A stretch of 64,000 nucleotides of DNA from Cymodocea nodosa (lineage: Eukaryota; Streptophyta; Magnoliopsida; Alismatales; Cymodoceaceae): NCBI GenBank assembly GCA_036874045.1, contig CM072337.1:6076001-6140000 (forward strand), in the 5' to 3' direction. Shown in pieces: positions 10,790 through 22,220 of the stretch. Both the position numbers and the translations under genes were made by a program. The notes beneath the pieces are model-generated. The model did no database searches. It worked only from the letters and a program-made list of their open reading frames with translations, and was not told where the DNA came from. Numbering within the stretch: the stretch's first letter is position 1; every line of letters begins with the position of its first letter.

Positions 10790-13541
10790 ACTTAGAACAA
10801 TATAATTCATTTATGCAAAAACTATCACTCTAGTAGTGTTTCTGCAAACCTTTTGTTAATGAGTTTCAGATGATTTCCTTTTTCTCTAAGGGGTTTGATA
10901 GTTTTATTTGAAAGTCACTGAAATATTATCACTATATCAATAGGTTTCATGTTCAAACTATCGATAGGTTTCACTGAAATACTTTGATTTCCCGTATATC
11001 ACCTTATTTGTAGAAAGACATGTCACACATTTAACGCATGACTTAAGTAGTTTTTTAGATGATTTCAACCTAAACTTTCTGTTGTTCCCTGAAAGCCTTC
11101 GAAAGTCCTATATGTTTTTTGAAAGCCTCCGAAAGTTCTATATGTTTTCTAAAAGTTTTTCTATATATTTTTTGAAAGTCTCTAAAAATTTAAACTTGGT
11201 AATTCTGCTTAATTGATAAACTGATATATGATATATTATTATTTTGGAAAGACATCATTGTATTGCAAGTTTGATTTAAAAGATTACTACATATGTTTGG
11301 TAATTACTAAAAATGTTGTAACTATTGATGTTTTTGTGAACCACCAAAAACTTATGCATTTGTTAATTTCCCAAACAGTCATAAAATAGATTATGATAAT
11401 GGTTAATTGAAAGCCATTAATAATGAAAAGATTATTTATGTGCTAAAAAGAAATTCTAAAAATCAAAACAATACATGGATATGCAAGTAGAATAGATTAA
11501 AAAAAATTTCTACTAATAAGAATGGACTCAAGAAAATTTAAGTATTAAAGCAAGTGATCATGACTATTCTTACAACTCAAAACTAAAAAATCCCGATGGG
11601 TAATAGACAATTAGGCATAAAAGCATATGACAGGAGATAAAATGTCCTAAAAGACCTAAAGAAAATAGACAGAGGAAATGTGAGATTTGGAATGTAATTT
11701 AATTAGTATATCTCAATTAGAAGATAAAGGTTATCTAGTTTTATTTAAATCTAAGAAATATTTGGTAATTGATAAAAAATCCAATTAAGTTAAATTTATT
11801 GCTAAAGAATGATGTTTGTTTCTTAAACTTGCTTGAAGATATACCATCATCTAATTCTTATTTGCTAGCAAGTAATTTAGATAATGCATGGTTATGACAT
11901 TGTAAATTAAGTCATGTTCATATGAGTCAGTTAGATAAGTTGGCTAAGAAAAACTTAATTGATAGGTTACCTAGAATAAATTTTAAAAAAGATAGAATTT
12001 GTAATGTCTGTAAATTAGGAAAACAAAAAAAAAAGTTCTTTTAAATTAAGAAAGAAAATTATTATTGAGAGAATTTTAGAATTAATTCACATGAATTTGT
12101 TTGAACCTACAAGAACTAAAAGTTTGAGTGAAAAGAAGTATGTATTTATTCTAGTGGATGATTTTTCTAGATATACATAGGTCATATTTTTGAAACATAA
12201 AAGTGAAGTTTTTAAGGTATTTAGAAATTTTCTAAATTTAGTATAGAATGAGAAACATTTGAAAATTCAAAAAATCAAGAGTGAACATGGAAGGGAATTT
12301 AAAAATAAAAATATGGAAAGACTTTGTTAAGAACTAAAAATAGAATATAAATTTGCATTTCCTAAGACTCTCTCACAAAATAGAGTTGTAGAAAGGAAAA
12401 ATAGATCTCTATAAGAAATAGACAGAACTATGTTTAGTAAGAATAAGGTTACCTATTATTTTTAAGTTAAGGTAGTTAATACTGCATGCTATATCTTAAA
12501 TAGAGTAACTCTTAAAACTAGCTTAAATAAGACTCCATTTGAATTATGATTAGGAAAGATACCTAAAGTTTCTTATTTCAAAGCTTTTAGTTCTACATGT
12601 TTTATCTTAAATACAAAAGATAACAAAAACAAATTTGAACTAAAATCTAATGAAGACATATTTTTGGGTTATTCTTCTAGGAGTAAAAAGCATATCAAGT
12701 TTATAATACGATTTCATTGGCCGTTGAAAAATTAATGCATGTAAATTTTAATAAATAGTCAATTAACAATAAAAGAGAAATTGTTGGTACTTCTGAAGAT
12801 AAATGTAAAGAGACAATCAATAAGAATCAAGTACCAAGATTAAAGAAAGATCTAAAAACCCTACGGTCCATAAATTTTTGTCTCAACATCTTAAATAACT
12901 TATGATTGGTGACATTTCTAAGAGTGTTCAAATCATATCTAAAATCAATATTTTAAGATGTTATGCATTTTTATCTAAAATAGAACCAAAAAATATAAAT
13001 GAAATATTAAATGATGATTTGTAGATTAGTGTCATGCAGGAAGAACTTAACTAATTTAAAAGGAATGAGGTTTAAGATCTTGTCCTTAATCTTCAAGATC
13101 ATTCAGTGATAAACATTAAATGCGTTTTTAAAAATAGATCTTATAAGTCAGGACATGTTATTAGGAATAAAACTAGATTAGTTATACAAAGGTATAACTA
13201 ATAGGAAGAGATAGATTTTGAAGAAACTTTTGCTTTTATAGCTAAGTTAGAATCTAAGAATATTTCTAGTATTTGCTGTCCACATAAATTTTAAGTTATA
13301 TTAGATGAATGTCAAGAGTGTCTTTTTAAATGGACTAATTAAAAAAGACGTGTATGTGAAATAACCACCTAAGTTTGAGGATACTAATTTTCCATATCAT
13401 GTTTTTAAACTAAAGAAGACCTTATATGGGTTGAGACAAGCTCCAAGATCTTGATATAATAGGTTGAAAATATTTTTGATAAATAATGGTTTCTTAATTG
13501 ATAAGGTTAACAATACCTTATTTATTAAGAAAAACAATTTT
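10790..13541 (+). pseudogene. SIRE-type Copia gag-pol remnant inside E3
   Basis: A plus-strand fragment without recognisable paired LTRs. The pre-integrase domain reads W-L-W-H-C-K-L-S-H-V-H-M then C-N-V-C-K-L-G-K-Q-K (11890-12030). The integrase core has V-D-D-F-S-R-Y-T (12150-12180), S-E-H-G-R-E-F (first catalytic region, D replaced) and N-R-V-V-E-R-K-N-R-S-L (Glu of D,D-35-E, near 12390). The stretch T-A-C-Y-I-L-N-R-V near 12480 is the post-core region. RT begins near 13025 (M-Q-E-E-L-N) and continues to L-F-I-K-K-N-N-F at 13541, where it is cut off just before the Y-V-D-D motif. More than ten stops. Its 5' part (10840-11230) is non-coding. Confidence 0.78.
11091..11175. repeat. 30-bp tandem repeat
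   Basis: GAAAGCCTTCGAAAGTCCTA and GAAAGCCTCCGAAAGTTCTA start adjacent 30-bp units (11091-11120, 11121-11150). A third, weaker copy follows. Confidence 0.75.
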
Positions 13542-15822
13542 GGATGGGAGGGGGGATGTGCACTTTGGGAGACCTTGGGAAACCTTGGGAAAAGAAATGA
13601 AGGGAAAAAGTTTCCTTATTTGTGCACATAGGTAATTTTAGAAAATCATTTCCCAAGATTACCCACATAAAAATTGTTGATGGAAATCACTTCTCGACCT
13701 CCCCCCTCCGTAATGTCGAAAAAGCTTAGGAAAATCGACCATTCGCACTTACTTGACTGTCAACACTCTTGTCGTCGCCTCAATCCTCGATACTATCACC
13801 CAAAGCTGATCTTGCAAAGCCTGACCCTCAATGCTCTCGCTCGACTCTCAACCTTCAATGCTCTCACCCGACTCTCGACCTTCGATGCTCTTGCCTAACC
13901 CTCGACTCTCTCGTCGTCGCCTCAACCCTCAAAGTTGCCACTGTCACTCGAAGCTACCATTGTCGCCATTGTTGCCCAAAGTTGCTACAATCGCAACCTT
14001 GAGATCGCCATTGTCAATCGAAGCCATCACTATTGATCGAAACCATCACTATCGCTTGAAGCCACCATTATTGCCTAAAGGTTCCTTATTTGTGCACTTG
14101 GAGACCTTAGGAAAAGAAATGAAGGGAAAAAGTTTCCTTATTTGTGCACATAGGTAATTTTAGGAAATCATTTCCCAATATTACCCACATATAAAAATTG
14201 CCGATGGAAATCATTTCTCAACCTCCCCCCCTCCATAATGTCGAATAAGCTCAGGAAAATAGACCATTCGCACTTGTTTGACCATCAACACTCTCGTCGT
14301 CGCCTCAATCCTCAATGTTGTCGCCTGAAGTTGATCTTACAAAGCCTAACCCTCAATGCTCTCGCCCGACTCTCGACCTTCGATGCTCTCACCCGAAGTT
14401 AATCTTGCAAAACCACCGATGGAAATCATTTCTCGACCTCCCCCCCTCCGTAACGTCAAATAAGCTCAAGAAAATCGACCATTCACGCTTGCTCAACCGT
14501 TAATATTCTCGTCGTCGCCTCAATCCTCAATACTCTCACCTGAACTTGATCTTGCAAAGCCTAACCCTCAACACTCTCGCCCAACTCTCGACCTTCGATG
14601 CTCTCACCCGAAGTCAATCTTGCAAAGCCCAACGCTCAATGCTCTCTTGCCCAACCCTCAAGTCTCTCGTCGTCACCTCAACCCTTGAAGTCGCCATTGT
14701 CGCTCAAAGCTACCCTTGTCGCCATTGTTGCCCAAAGTTGCTGCAGTCGCAACCTTGAGATCACCATTATCAGTCGAAGCCATCGTTGTTGATCGAAACC
14801 ATTGCTATCACTCGAAGCCACCACTATTACCTAAAGGTTCCTTTCCATAAATCCCCTCACCTAATTATTAATCACAGTACAATACAGTGTTTTGTATCTA
14901 ACTTCCTTAGCAGCTGAATTCTCTACTCGATCTCTATAACTCTTGAAACTCAAGCTTTGAAATGCATATTTATTTATGACCATCTAAGTTGTGTGGAAAT
15001 TTATAGAAGTATTTGAAAACATAGCTATTTGTAGAAATTTCAAGACAAGTTACTGTTCTATCTTTGTTATTGCATCTACTCGAGTCATGATTGCAAAATT
15101 TTATGATTTTTCTGGAAAGAGTATCAAATTATCTTTCTATTGAGTATTTGCATGCATTGATACGATTTTTCTACTTTTCTAGGGAATTATTTGAAGTTAG
15201 CAATGTTTTGTAGATTTCTATTTTAAAGGGGGAACCAAACAAGGTCTAGTCAATGGCCTATAAACCTAGTCAAGATGTGATAAAAATAAAGAGGAATTGA
15301 TTGAACAAGAGGAAGATGTGGAGATCTATAGATTTCATCAGCTTTCTATAGAATATATTTGTGTGAATTTTTGAGTGGTAATTTGGGAATTATATAATTT
15401 CAAATCTAAGGGTAATTATAATTACTTATAATGAATTATGTTTGTAATGAAAAGTTTATTTATAACAAAATAATTGTGTACCATATCATAAATTATACTA
15501 TATTACTAAAAATATAATTAATATATACTATATTATTTAAAATATTACTATAAAGTTATACTATTATTTACTATTTCAAAAAATTATTAAAAATTATATT
15601 TCTCATCATTTCCTATTGTGCACAAATACATCAAAATTTCATATCATTTTCGGTCATTTCATTTCTTATAGTGTACAAACACATCAAAATATTCTATCAT
15701 TTCTCGTCATTTCCCAACATGCATAAATGTTTAAACTTTCCTGTCATTTCTCAAGTTTTCCATTTCCAACAATTCCTATGATTTCCTTTCTTGACAGGTA
15801 TTGTGCACAAACGAACCTTTGG
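13541..15822. mobile_element. Putative non-autonomous DNA transposon, class unresolved
   Basis: The block lies between a truncated SIRE RT and E3 sequence. Its right end reads GTGCACAAACGAACCTTTGG (15803-15822). The reverse complement matches AAAGGTTCCTTATTTGTGCAC at 14077-14097 and, more weakly, the left edge near GATGTGCACTTTGGG (13554). Both sub-terminal zones are rich in GGAAATGA-like motifs. Together these suggest terminal inverted repeats. No transposase is readable and I could not find a convincing target-site duplication. An hAT or PIF/Harbinger origin is possible. Confidence 0.45.
13555..14850. repeat. Composite GC-rich tandem repeat block
   Basis: Units beginning GATGGAAATCA(C/T)TTCTC start at 13679, 14203 and 14418. 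Each continues through CCTCCCCCCTCCGTAATGTC-like sequence, TCGTCGTCGCC and arrays of CTCTCGCCCGACTCTCGACC-like minisatellite. The terminal phrase TTCCTTATTTGTGCAC is repeated at about 13608, 14083 and 14135, so the transposon left end appears internally duplicated. Open frames in it are Ser/Leu/Arg-rich by composition and are not credible genes. Confidence 0.75.
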
Positions 15823-16964
15823 TCTACTAGCGATTCAGAATGATAGCACAAATTTTAACTTGCACCTTTTTTCAAAAGAAAGGTCATACTAATGAATTGG
15901 AACAAAGGATTTATTAAACTACATATGCAATCATGGCTGAAATTAAAGTTAACTAAGTAAAAGTGATTATTACTTAGATCTCTCATCTACAGGGTCTTTT
16001 GTTTCATGGTGACTTGGTTGTAAATTTGATGGTTTGATATTTTTAAACATGATAGGAAAACCTAAGAAGACTGTCAGAACCAAATTTTTGAAACTTAAAG
16101 ATTTACAATGCATGTCTCAAACAAATCCAACAATTGAGCCTAAGCCTACATTACTTTCTAAGTCATGGCAACCTATAGTCGTTGAGCAGCCTATACAAGA
16201 ATGTGTACCTTTTTGTAAAGCAATAGGTAAATCAAGAGCAATTTGATCTGCATCAAGAGATGAAGATGGTGTTGGTGTCGTTATAGGAATAATAGATGTA
16301 CGATGATGTCTTTGTTGATATACCTACAAAGGAAGAGGCTAAGGAGGAGCCTCGAGAGAAGGGGAAACTAATTAGGATGTTTCTTTTAATGATACCATAG
16401 ACTCAAGACAAGGAGAAATAGCCATAGGCAAGGGATCCATGTAATAACAACATGGTCTACAACCTCCCAAGAAGCATAGTTGGCAAGAGTTTCTACAATA
16501 GGAGGGTCTACTAGGTGATGTTCCCTCATATTAGAGATGTAAAAGCTTTTAAACATAGGAGCCCAAGTGTGGTAGTGTACTCCATCAACTTCATGTTGAT
16601 GACAGACCCTTGTCCAAGCAAGGGGTGTCATTACCACCTTGGACAAACAAGGAAGCTTTGACCTAGCTTTCCAAAACACTAGATGAAGCACTAAAGGTAG
16701 AGGTCATCATCATAGAGAATGAGATGCGACAAAGCCAATGGAGAGCAATGGCAGTAGAAGCAACATTGACAGAGGAATAAAGAGGGGGGGAACCAAGAGC
16801 CTTCTACCTAGTCATCCAAGGGTAGGGATGATGCCTCCAAAGAATTTTAGGCAATGCATGCACAATCTGGAAGTCTAACAATGTCAACAAAGAGGAAGGA
16901 AAGGGAAACTAAAGGTCGAAGGTGAAGAAAATGGAAAGAGAGAAAGATGAGATCAAGTACTATA
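15823..16964 (-). pseudogene. E3 gag start joined to integrase-RT linker
   Basis: After the primer site, decayed gag gives H-Y-H-T-W-A-P-M-F-K-S-F, H-H-L-V-D-P-P and Y-A-S-W-E-V-V-D-H-V-V-I-T-W-I (16450-16600), the usual Copia gag blocks. Near 16440 it passes into a Ser/Pro-rich linker and then L-D-L-P-I-A-L-Q-K-G-T-H-S-C (about 16190-16235), the conserved motif before Copia RT. The zinc knuckle, protease and integrase are therefore deleted. RT is interrupted by the insertion ending near 15822. Confidence 0.75.
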
Positions 16965-16975
16965 CTCTGATACCA

Positions 16976-17106
16976 AGAAATTAGGTTTAAGATGCAAAGG
17001 TCACCATTCCATTACAATACACAGTATATATATACAAGAGGTTAGGGTAAATGGATCATCCATTTACCCATATAGACTAATACATAATTAACAATACACT
17101 CTAATA
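16976..17106 (-). repeat. E3 5' LTR
   Basis: About 131 bp, abutting the primer site on its left. It contains a near-perfect 21-bp palindrome (GTAAATGGATCATCCATTTAC) at about 17047-17067. Confidence 0.87.
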
Positions 17107-17516
17107 GGTGGAAACCTTATTACTTGACAAAGCAAAATGTAAAATGTGGTTTTAAGGTCTAATGCAAAGGCAAAGGACTAGTCGATGGTTCAAATTGCTA
17201 GTAAGATGATATAACTTAAATCTCTTATGCAAGAAATTGGTTCTGCAATCCAAATTCCCATGCTTGTATGCTATGACAATCAGGCTATCATTTTTATGAC
17301 AAACTATCCTACATTCCATGAGTGCAATAAGCATATTCAATTTAATTGTCACTATATTTGTGGCATGGTAATGAAAGATTTAATCACTACTTCATGTATC
17401 CAATCTTCATAGCAAGTTACAAATATCTTCACCAAAAGTTTGGGTACTAGGATTTTTTAAAACATTATGTAACAAGCTAGACATGATAGATATATATACT
17501 TTAGCTTAAGGAAGAG
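17107..17516 (+). pseudogene. E1 RNase H tail and polypurine tract
   Basis: Continues the E1 RNase H frame exactly where E3 split it: the GGTGG duplication is followed by codons for N-L-I-T. Further on come Y-D-N-Q-A-I-I-F-M (the D-N-Q motif of Copia RNase H), H-E-C-N-K-H-I-Q and N-I-F-T-K-S-L-G, the usual C-terminal motif. The tract TTTAGCTTAAGGAAGAG just before the 3' LTR is the polypurine primer. Stops are present. Confidence 0.85.
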
Positions 17517-17675
17517 TGTTAAAGTAAATAATGTATTAGGATTATATGAGTGTTGTAAGTTTAGTTTCATATTGCTCAAGTTGTGTGTTCTTTCTATATG
17601 GTTTCTATATATGAAGGCCTTATGTTGGCTAATGAGATCAATCCCATTTTCTACCTAATTTCTTGTGCTCTCACA
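17517..17675 (+). repeat. E1 3' LTR
   Basis: Starts TGTTAAAGTAAATAATG directly after the polypurine tract and ends CTCACA, followed by the AAACA duplication. Confidence 0.93.
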
Positions 17676-17739
17676 AAACAAATGCATTAAAATTGAAAAA
17701 ATGATTGCTAGAGAGAAAACAAAAAAAGAGCACAAGTAC

Positions 17740-17815
17740 CTTAGGTCGTCCAATAGTAATGGAAATATTTTCACCATCTCTTGGACTGGTAGGTGCTGGA
17801 ATCTGTCCTGTCATG
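17740..17815 (-). CDS. CCC1: Cation-chloride cotransporter, exon 3
   Basis: A 76-bp exon: the last base of a Ser codon shared with exon 2, then 25 codons ending in phase 0. The encoded S-M-T-G-Q-I-P-A-P-T-S-P-R-D-G-E matches the plant CCC segment S-M-T-G-E-x-I-x-A-P-S-S-P-R-D-G-E that follows the L-G-L-K signature. The residues Q-I-P replace the commoner E-Q-I-Q, so one residue may be missing compared with some relatives. The acceptor is TTTCAG|C and the donor AAG|GTACTTG at 17739. Retrotransposon E1 starts only about 60 bp beyond this donor, inside intron 3. Confidence 0.93.
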
Positions 17816-18035
17816 CTGAAATATTATTGTTCGATTAAATGATTTGTGCTAAAAAGTCCCATGGTTCCAATAATGTTTCCAATAAAAGTAAAAAGTAATC
17901 ACATTTTCATAAGTTACATGCATTTTACAAGGAAGACAGAAATTACTGACAGATCAAAACTCAAAAGAGAATAGATTAGTAAATATTACATCTAAAGGAA
18001 AATGAGGAGGATTTGGATAGAATAGTAACAATTAC
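17816..18035 (-). other. CCC1 intron 2 (220 bp)
   Basis: A short AT-rich intron with donor GTAATTG and acceptor ATTTCAG. It carries no mobile element and is the only readable intron of ordinary size in the gene. Confidence 0.9.
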
Positions 18036-18185
18036 CTCTTAAGTCCTAAAATATTGACTAAAGAATCAAAACCAAATAATTCCAATTTTGATTCTCGTTG
18101 AATCTCAATAGACTCTGCATCATTTTGAAAAGATCCATCCCTTCCATTTCCTTCTGAGGTTGAATTGGAGCTCACATTTGTTTTC
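18036..18185 (-). CDS. CCC1: Cation-chloride cotransporter, exon 2
   Basis: A 150-bp internal exon: one base completing the exon 1 codon, 49 codons, and two bases passed to exon 3. It ends with E-S-K-L-E-L-F-G-F-D-S-L-V-N-I-L-G-L-K, a signature that is nearly invariant in plant CCC proteins just before the membrane domain. The preceding Ser/Asn-rich stretch (T-N-V-S-S-N-S-T-S-E-G-N) fits the variable linker of the family. The acceptor is a T-rich tract ending in TAG at 18186-18188, and the donor is AG|GTAATTG at 18035. It is 220 bp upstream of exon 3 in gene order but about 17.6 kb downstream of exon 1, because intron 1 is filled with transposons. No lesions seen. Confidence 0.94.
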
Positions 18186-19939
18186 CTAAAAAAGAATAAG
18201 CAATCAAATACAGCATAGAACTATGATAAGCAGATTTTTTGAGCAATAAAAGAGATTAAATTAAAATGTACTAATTGCTGAATGTAGGTCAACCAGCAAA
18301 ACCTCAAAGACATTCTTTTGAGAATGTCAAAAATATAATTATTAGACATGTTTTAAGGGAGGCAAACGGGTTCTCATCAGTTAGCCCAGTGCTCTATAAG
18401 ACATATGAGTGATATTTATTTCGATGCCCTCTCAGGTCCAGATTGTTAGATTGTATCTCAAAGATTTTATTAATTGAAATATCTCAGCAATATAGACCCT
18501 TATCCCGCCTATACTTTCAAAAAAAATAAAACAGTAAAACAAGGTTCAGGTTGCATTTATAACCCAGCAGAAAAGACATTAAAAGATGTAAAGTCAAGCT
18601 GAAAAACAATTCCACCGAAGGAACTAAGAAAGAAAAAGAAAAAGTAGAGAAGAGCATGAGGTGGAATCCACAATCCAAGACCAGCAATGGTTACCACACT
18701 GCTGCATTCTGGATCCAACCTCTCCTCAAAGCTGTGAAGAACTCCCTCACACCAAGACTTCCAGACCAGGATTGAATCACTAAAACTAAGCTAACATGCT
18801 CACCAACGGATATGAAAACATCCCCACAAAAGGAAAAGGCTCCACCAACATGATAAAGTCCAACTAGGAATCCAACAAAAACCTAAAGGACTGACCACTC
18901 CCACCTACCAAACCAACACCACATTCCAAGGTTTTAAATTTCAAAACATGTTGCTGAAATGTTGACACATGTTGGGATTCCATCTAGGCCACAACAAATC
19001 TTTCAATGCCATGTCAAGCTTGTGTCAACCACTTCATGTCTTATCAATCAACACACACCAGAAGTTGGCCCTAATGAGACAATGTTGGTCAACATTTTCA
19101 ACACAGCCACCAACCCTTGTTACCCTAGGCCAACTTATAAATAAGGCCCTTCCCACCCACTTTCCACCATCCCACAATCACTTCCTCCTCCTGCTCTTCT
19201 ATTCCTAGGTGCACATAGCCCCACATTTCCACATCAAAGGTCATCAAAAATCATTGGAAGCATGCTTTACTATATCAATACATATTGGTAAAATTTTAAT
19301 GATATGTATTAGTTTTAGATTTACCATAAGTGCCTACTTATCAAGATTAGTCTAGCATTGATCAAAATATCAATCTAGCCCATGCATATCAAGCAATTTT
19401 ATCCAATTCTAAGAAGAGAGAAGCTCATGTCAACTAATACATATGAAATATCGATCAATGCAAACAATACATTGAAAAAACTTCTCTCTACCATAAGTAC
19501 TTTTCTTGAAATCCATTTGCTATTAAAATTTCAGCATAGTATTGGGAGCTGCAATTCTTCCTTAAATCTCCTTCTCATTGTATTTTTGTGAAAGCTATAG
19601 CAAGGCATAGCTTTGGAAGTTTTCCTCTTATTCAATGTTAGGTCTTACCCAACACAGTCAATGGGAGAAATGAATATCCACAATCCATATGACTACATAT
19701 CATTTGAGGATAGCCTTTATGATCAATCTAATTATTATTTAGAGAGTAAATGGAGTACTATTGGATCTACTTATACTCCAAGTCATTAAAGTCATCATAG
19801 TAGTCAAAGTCACCATGGTTATTAGAACCATCAAAATCACAAAGGCTACCACAGCCACAACCATGAAGAAAGGATGGAAATCTATGATGAAATAGTGAAA
19901 AGGCTTTTAACATAATTTAATTAGTATCAGTCAGCTTTG

Positions 19940-21690
19940 TGATAAAGGTTATAGAGTTGGGCCACGTACAAAAGATAATAAAAAAGAAAGAATGTTATAA
20001 AACCTATCATAAATGTAAAAATGAGGAAAATTAAGAGAAATATAATTAACAAAAAGGAATGCTAAGAAAGTTGTTAATGAAGTTAAAAATTAGGCTTATA
20101 AGGAATTCTATAATAATTTTAACACAACAAGGAGAAATAGAATATATAAATTGGCTAAGGCTAGAGAAAAAAATCTAGAGATTTGAGTCAAGTGCATTAG
20201 AGATGAGGATGGTAGAGTTTTAGTAAAAGAAAATGAAATAAAAGATAAATAGTGTAGGTATTTTAGTACACTTTTTGATAAATTTATTATAGGTAACACT
20301 TTCATTCAAAATTTGGATAGTGCAAAAAATATAAACTATAATTATTTTAGATGAATTACTAGTTTGAAGCTAAAAGAAGCTATTAAGAAAATGAAATGTG
20401 GGAAAACTTTTGGAACAAATAGTATTGGTAATGAAATGCAAAAGTGTATGGGTAAAGTAGGGATTAAGTGGTTAACTAAGCTTTTTAATAAAATTTTAAA
20501 GATAAAGAAGTTGTTAGATAAATGGAGAAAGAGTTCTTTGATATCTATATTTAAAAATAAAAGAGATATACAGAATTGTAATAATTATTGTGTTATTAAG
20601 TTAATGAGTCATATTGTAAAATCATATGGTTTTCATTGATTTAGAAAAAACTTGTAATAGAGTACCTAAAAACCTATTATGTTTTAGAAAGAGGAGCACC
20701 TATAAGATTTACTAATATTATAAAAATATATATGAAACAATAGGTACTTGTGTTAAAATTATAAGAAGAGAAAATAGGAAATTTTCAATAGATATAAGTT
20801 TACACTAAGAATTTTTCTAAATTCATATCTATTTGTTTGGATTGTGAATGAGATAATTAAAGAAATTCAAGAACAAATATCCTAGTATATGTTATTTGTT
20901 GATAACAGCTTTAGTTGATGAAAATAAGTCAGAAATTAATTATAAATTAGAATTATGGAGATATATTTTAGAGTTCAAAGAGCTTACTTACATTAAGTGA
21001 AAAATTGATTATATGAATGTGAGTTCAATGAAAATAGGAATAATGATGAAGTATACAACTAGAAGTTCATAAGATTCATAAAAGTAAACTTTTAAATACT
21101 TAGAATTTATAATAAGTAGTAATGGTGAAATTATAAAGGATGTCATTCATAGGATTAAAGTAGAATTAATGAAGTAGACATGCTTCTAAAGTGTCATGTG
21201 ATAGGAGAATATCCTTGAAATTAAAAGAAAAATTCTATAAAATTGCTATTCGCTTAATCATACTTTATGACTCAAATACTAATTGTAAAACATAATCATA
21301 TGTGAAAAGTTAGTATTGCTGAAATATGTATGTTTAGATGGATGAGTTGTTATATTACAAGGGATAAGCTAAAAAGAGATTTTATTAGGAATAAAGTAGG
21401 AGTTGGACTAATTAATGATAAAATAATAAAAATTAGCTTTGGTGATTTGATTATATCTTTAAAAGACTAAAGAATGCATCAATCAAAAGAGAAAAACTAA
21501 TTAGAATAGAAGAAACAAAAATAAGTAGAGGAAGACTTAAAATTGCTTGGTTAGAAATTGTAAAAAGGAAATTAAATTTATATAATTTAGTTAAAGATTT
21601 AATCATAGATAGAAATACATAGAATAAAAGTATTCATTTGGCCAACTCCATGTAATGGGATTATGGCTTAGATTGTTGATGTTGTACATA
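19940..21690 (+). pseudogene. LINE (non-LTR retrotransposon) ORF2 remnant
   Basis: Clear reverse-transcriptase blocks of a plant LINE. A-K-K-V-V-N-E-V-K and L-A-K-A-R-E-K-N (20060-20180) precede RT. The RT palm start K-L-K-E-A-I-K-K-M-K-C-G-K-T-F-G is at 20366, and W-R-K-S-S-L-I-S-I-F-K-N-K then Y-C-V-I-K-L-M-S-H at 20520-20620. V-F-I-D-L-E-K follows at 20630-20650, and a decayed F-A-D-D region (L-F-V-D-N) near 20890. Then come the post-RT motif F-K-Y-L-E-F-I-I-S-S-N-G-E-I near 21090-21130 and a domain ending near 21680. The longest intact frame is 91 codons; many stops. No endonuclease domain is recognisable upstream. Antisense to CCC1, in intron 1. Confidence 0.85.
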
Positions 21691-22220
21691 TTAGTATTGT
21701 CAAACTTCTTATTTTGATGTTATCTTAAGAATATCTTTATTTGTCAATGTTTTTTAGGAAAAGATAGTTCAAAGCATACATCGATACTATTAAATATTTA
21801 TAAATATATATAAGGTGTGCATAAAAATTAAAAGAACGTATATTTATATTGATGCCTAGGCTTTTGCTTGGGCACCTTGCTTAATGTTCAGGTGTCTTAA
21901 TAACCTTGCTTATACATAGTATTGTATATCCTAGCTATTCACTATTTATTGGATTGTGCACTACAAGAGAGAAAGAGAGATTGGGACGATATTACCTTTG
22001 TTAGAAAATCTCTCGCAAACACTTTAAGAAACCAATAGGATATCTATTGTCAACATTGAATTTTTAGATTTGTAGAGCATTCCTCAATGATTACCTCTAT
22101 TTATAAAATGACATGTGGTAATTAGTTAAGCTAGTTCAAGATCATATTTTTGTCATTTCCAATTGCCTATCCTTTGTTAGTAATTTATTTATGTTGACAT
22201 TGTAATGGATCCACCAAAAG

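Larger units (their letters stand above)
10287..17106 (-). mobile_element. E3: Copia element inserted into E1 RNase H
   Basis: Short LTRs (10287-10432 and 16976-17106) flanked by a GGTGG duplication (10282-10286 and 17107-17111). Removing E3 and one GGTGG restores the E1 RNase H frame, which fixes the borders. A perfect TTGGTATCAGAG primer site lies at about 16965-16976 on the minus strand, and a polypurine tract AACTTGAGGGAGAGTG at about 10431-10447. The body keeps gag start, integrase-RT linker and RNase H end; the middle is occupied by foreign DNA (about 10790-15822). Sense orientation to CCC1. Confidence 0.9.
5592..17675 (+). mobile_element. E1: Copia retrotransposon with nested insertions
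   Basis: Two LTRs of about 158 bp (5592-5749 and 17517-17675) start TG and end CTCACA, and are flanked by an identical 5-bp duplication AAACA (5587-5591 and 17676-17680). A degenerate methionine-tRNA primer site (TGATACCAAAGC) follows the left LTR, and a polypurine tract (TTAAGGAAGAG) precedes the right one. Internal sequence runs gag, RT, RNase H, with protease and integrase missing. E2 and E3 are inserted within it. E1 lies in CCC1 intron 3, antisense to the gene, ending 58 bases from the exon 3 donor. Confidence 0.93.
2202..17739 (-). other. CCC1 intron 3 (15,538 bp, transposon-filled)
   Basis: Runs from donor GTACTTG (17739) to acceptor TGTGCAG (2202). The 5587-17680 part is the nested E1/E2/E3 complex. 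The left part holds a SIRE gag-to-integrase remnant (about 3860-5045), a (TC)n tract and a small tandem duplication. I see nothing recognisable in 2202-2741, 2881-3455 or 5046-5586. Confidence 0.85.

Noticed and set aside
13674..14792. Ser/Leu/Pro/Arg-rich open frames on the plus strand
   Set aside because: They follow the GC-rich tandem repeats, occur in several frames at once, and have repetitive low-complexity composition with no domain.
13679..14850. CRISPR-like array
   Set aside because: The units are long, diverged and without regular spacers, and the genome is plant nuclear DNA.
19120..19150. TATAAATAAGG motif as a gene promoter
   Set aside because: No coding sequence or transposon domain follows within a plausible distance, and such motifs are common in AT-rich introns.
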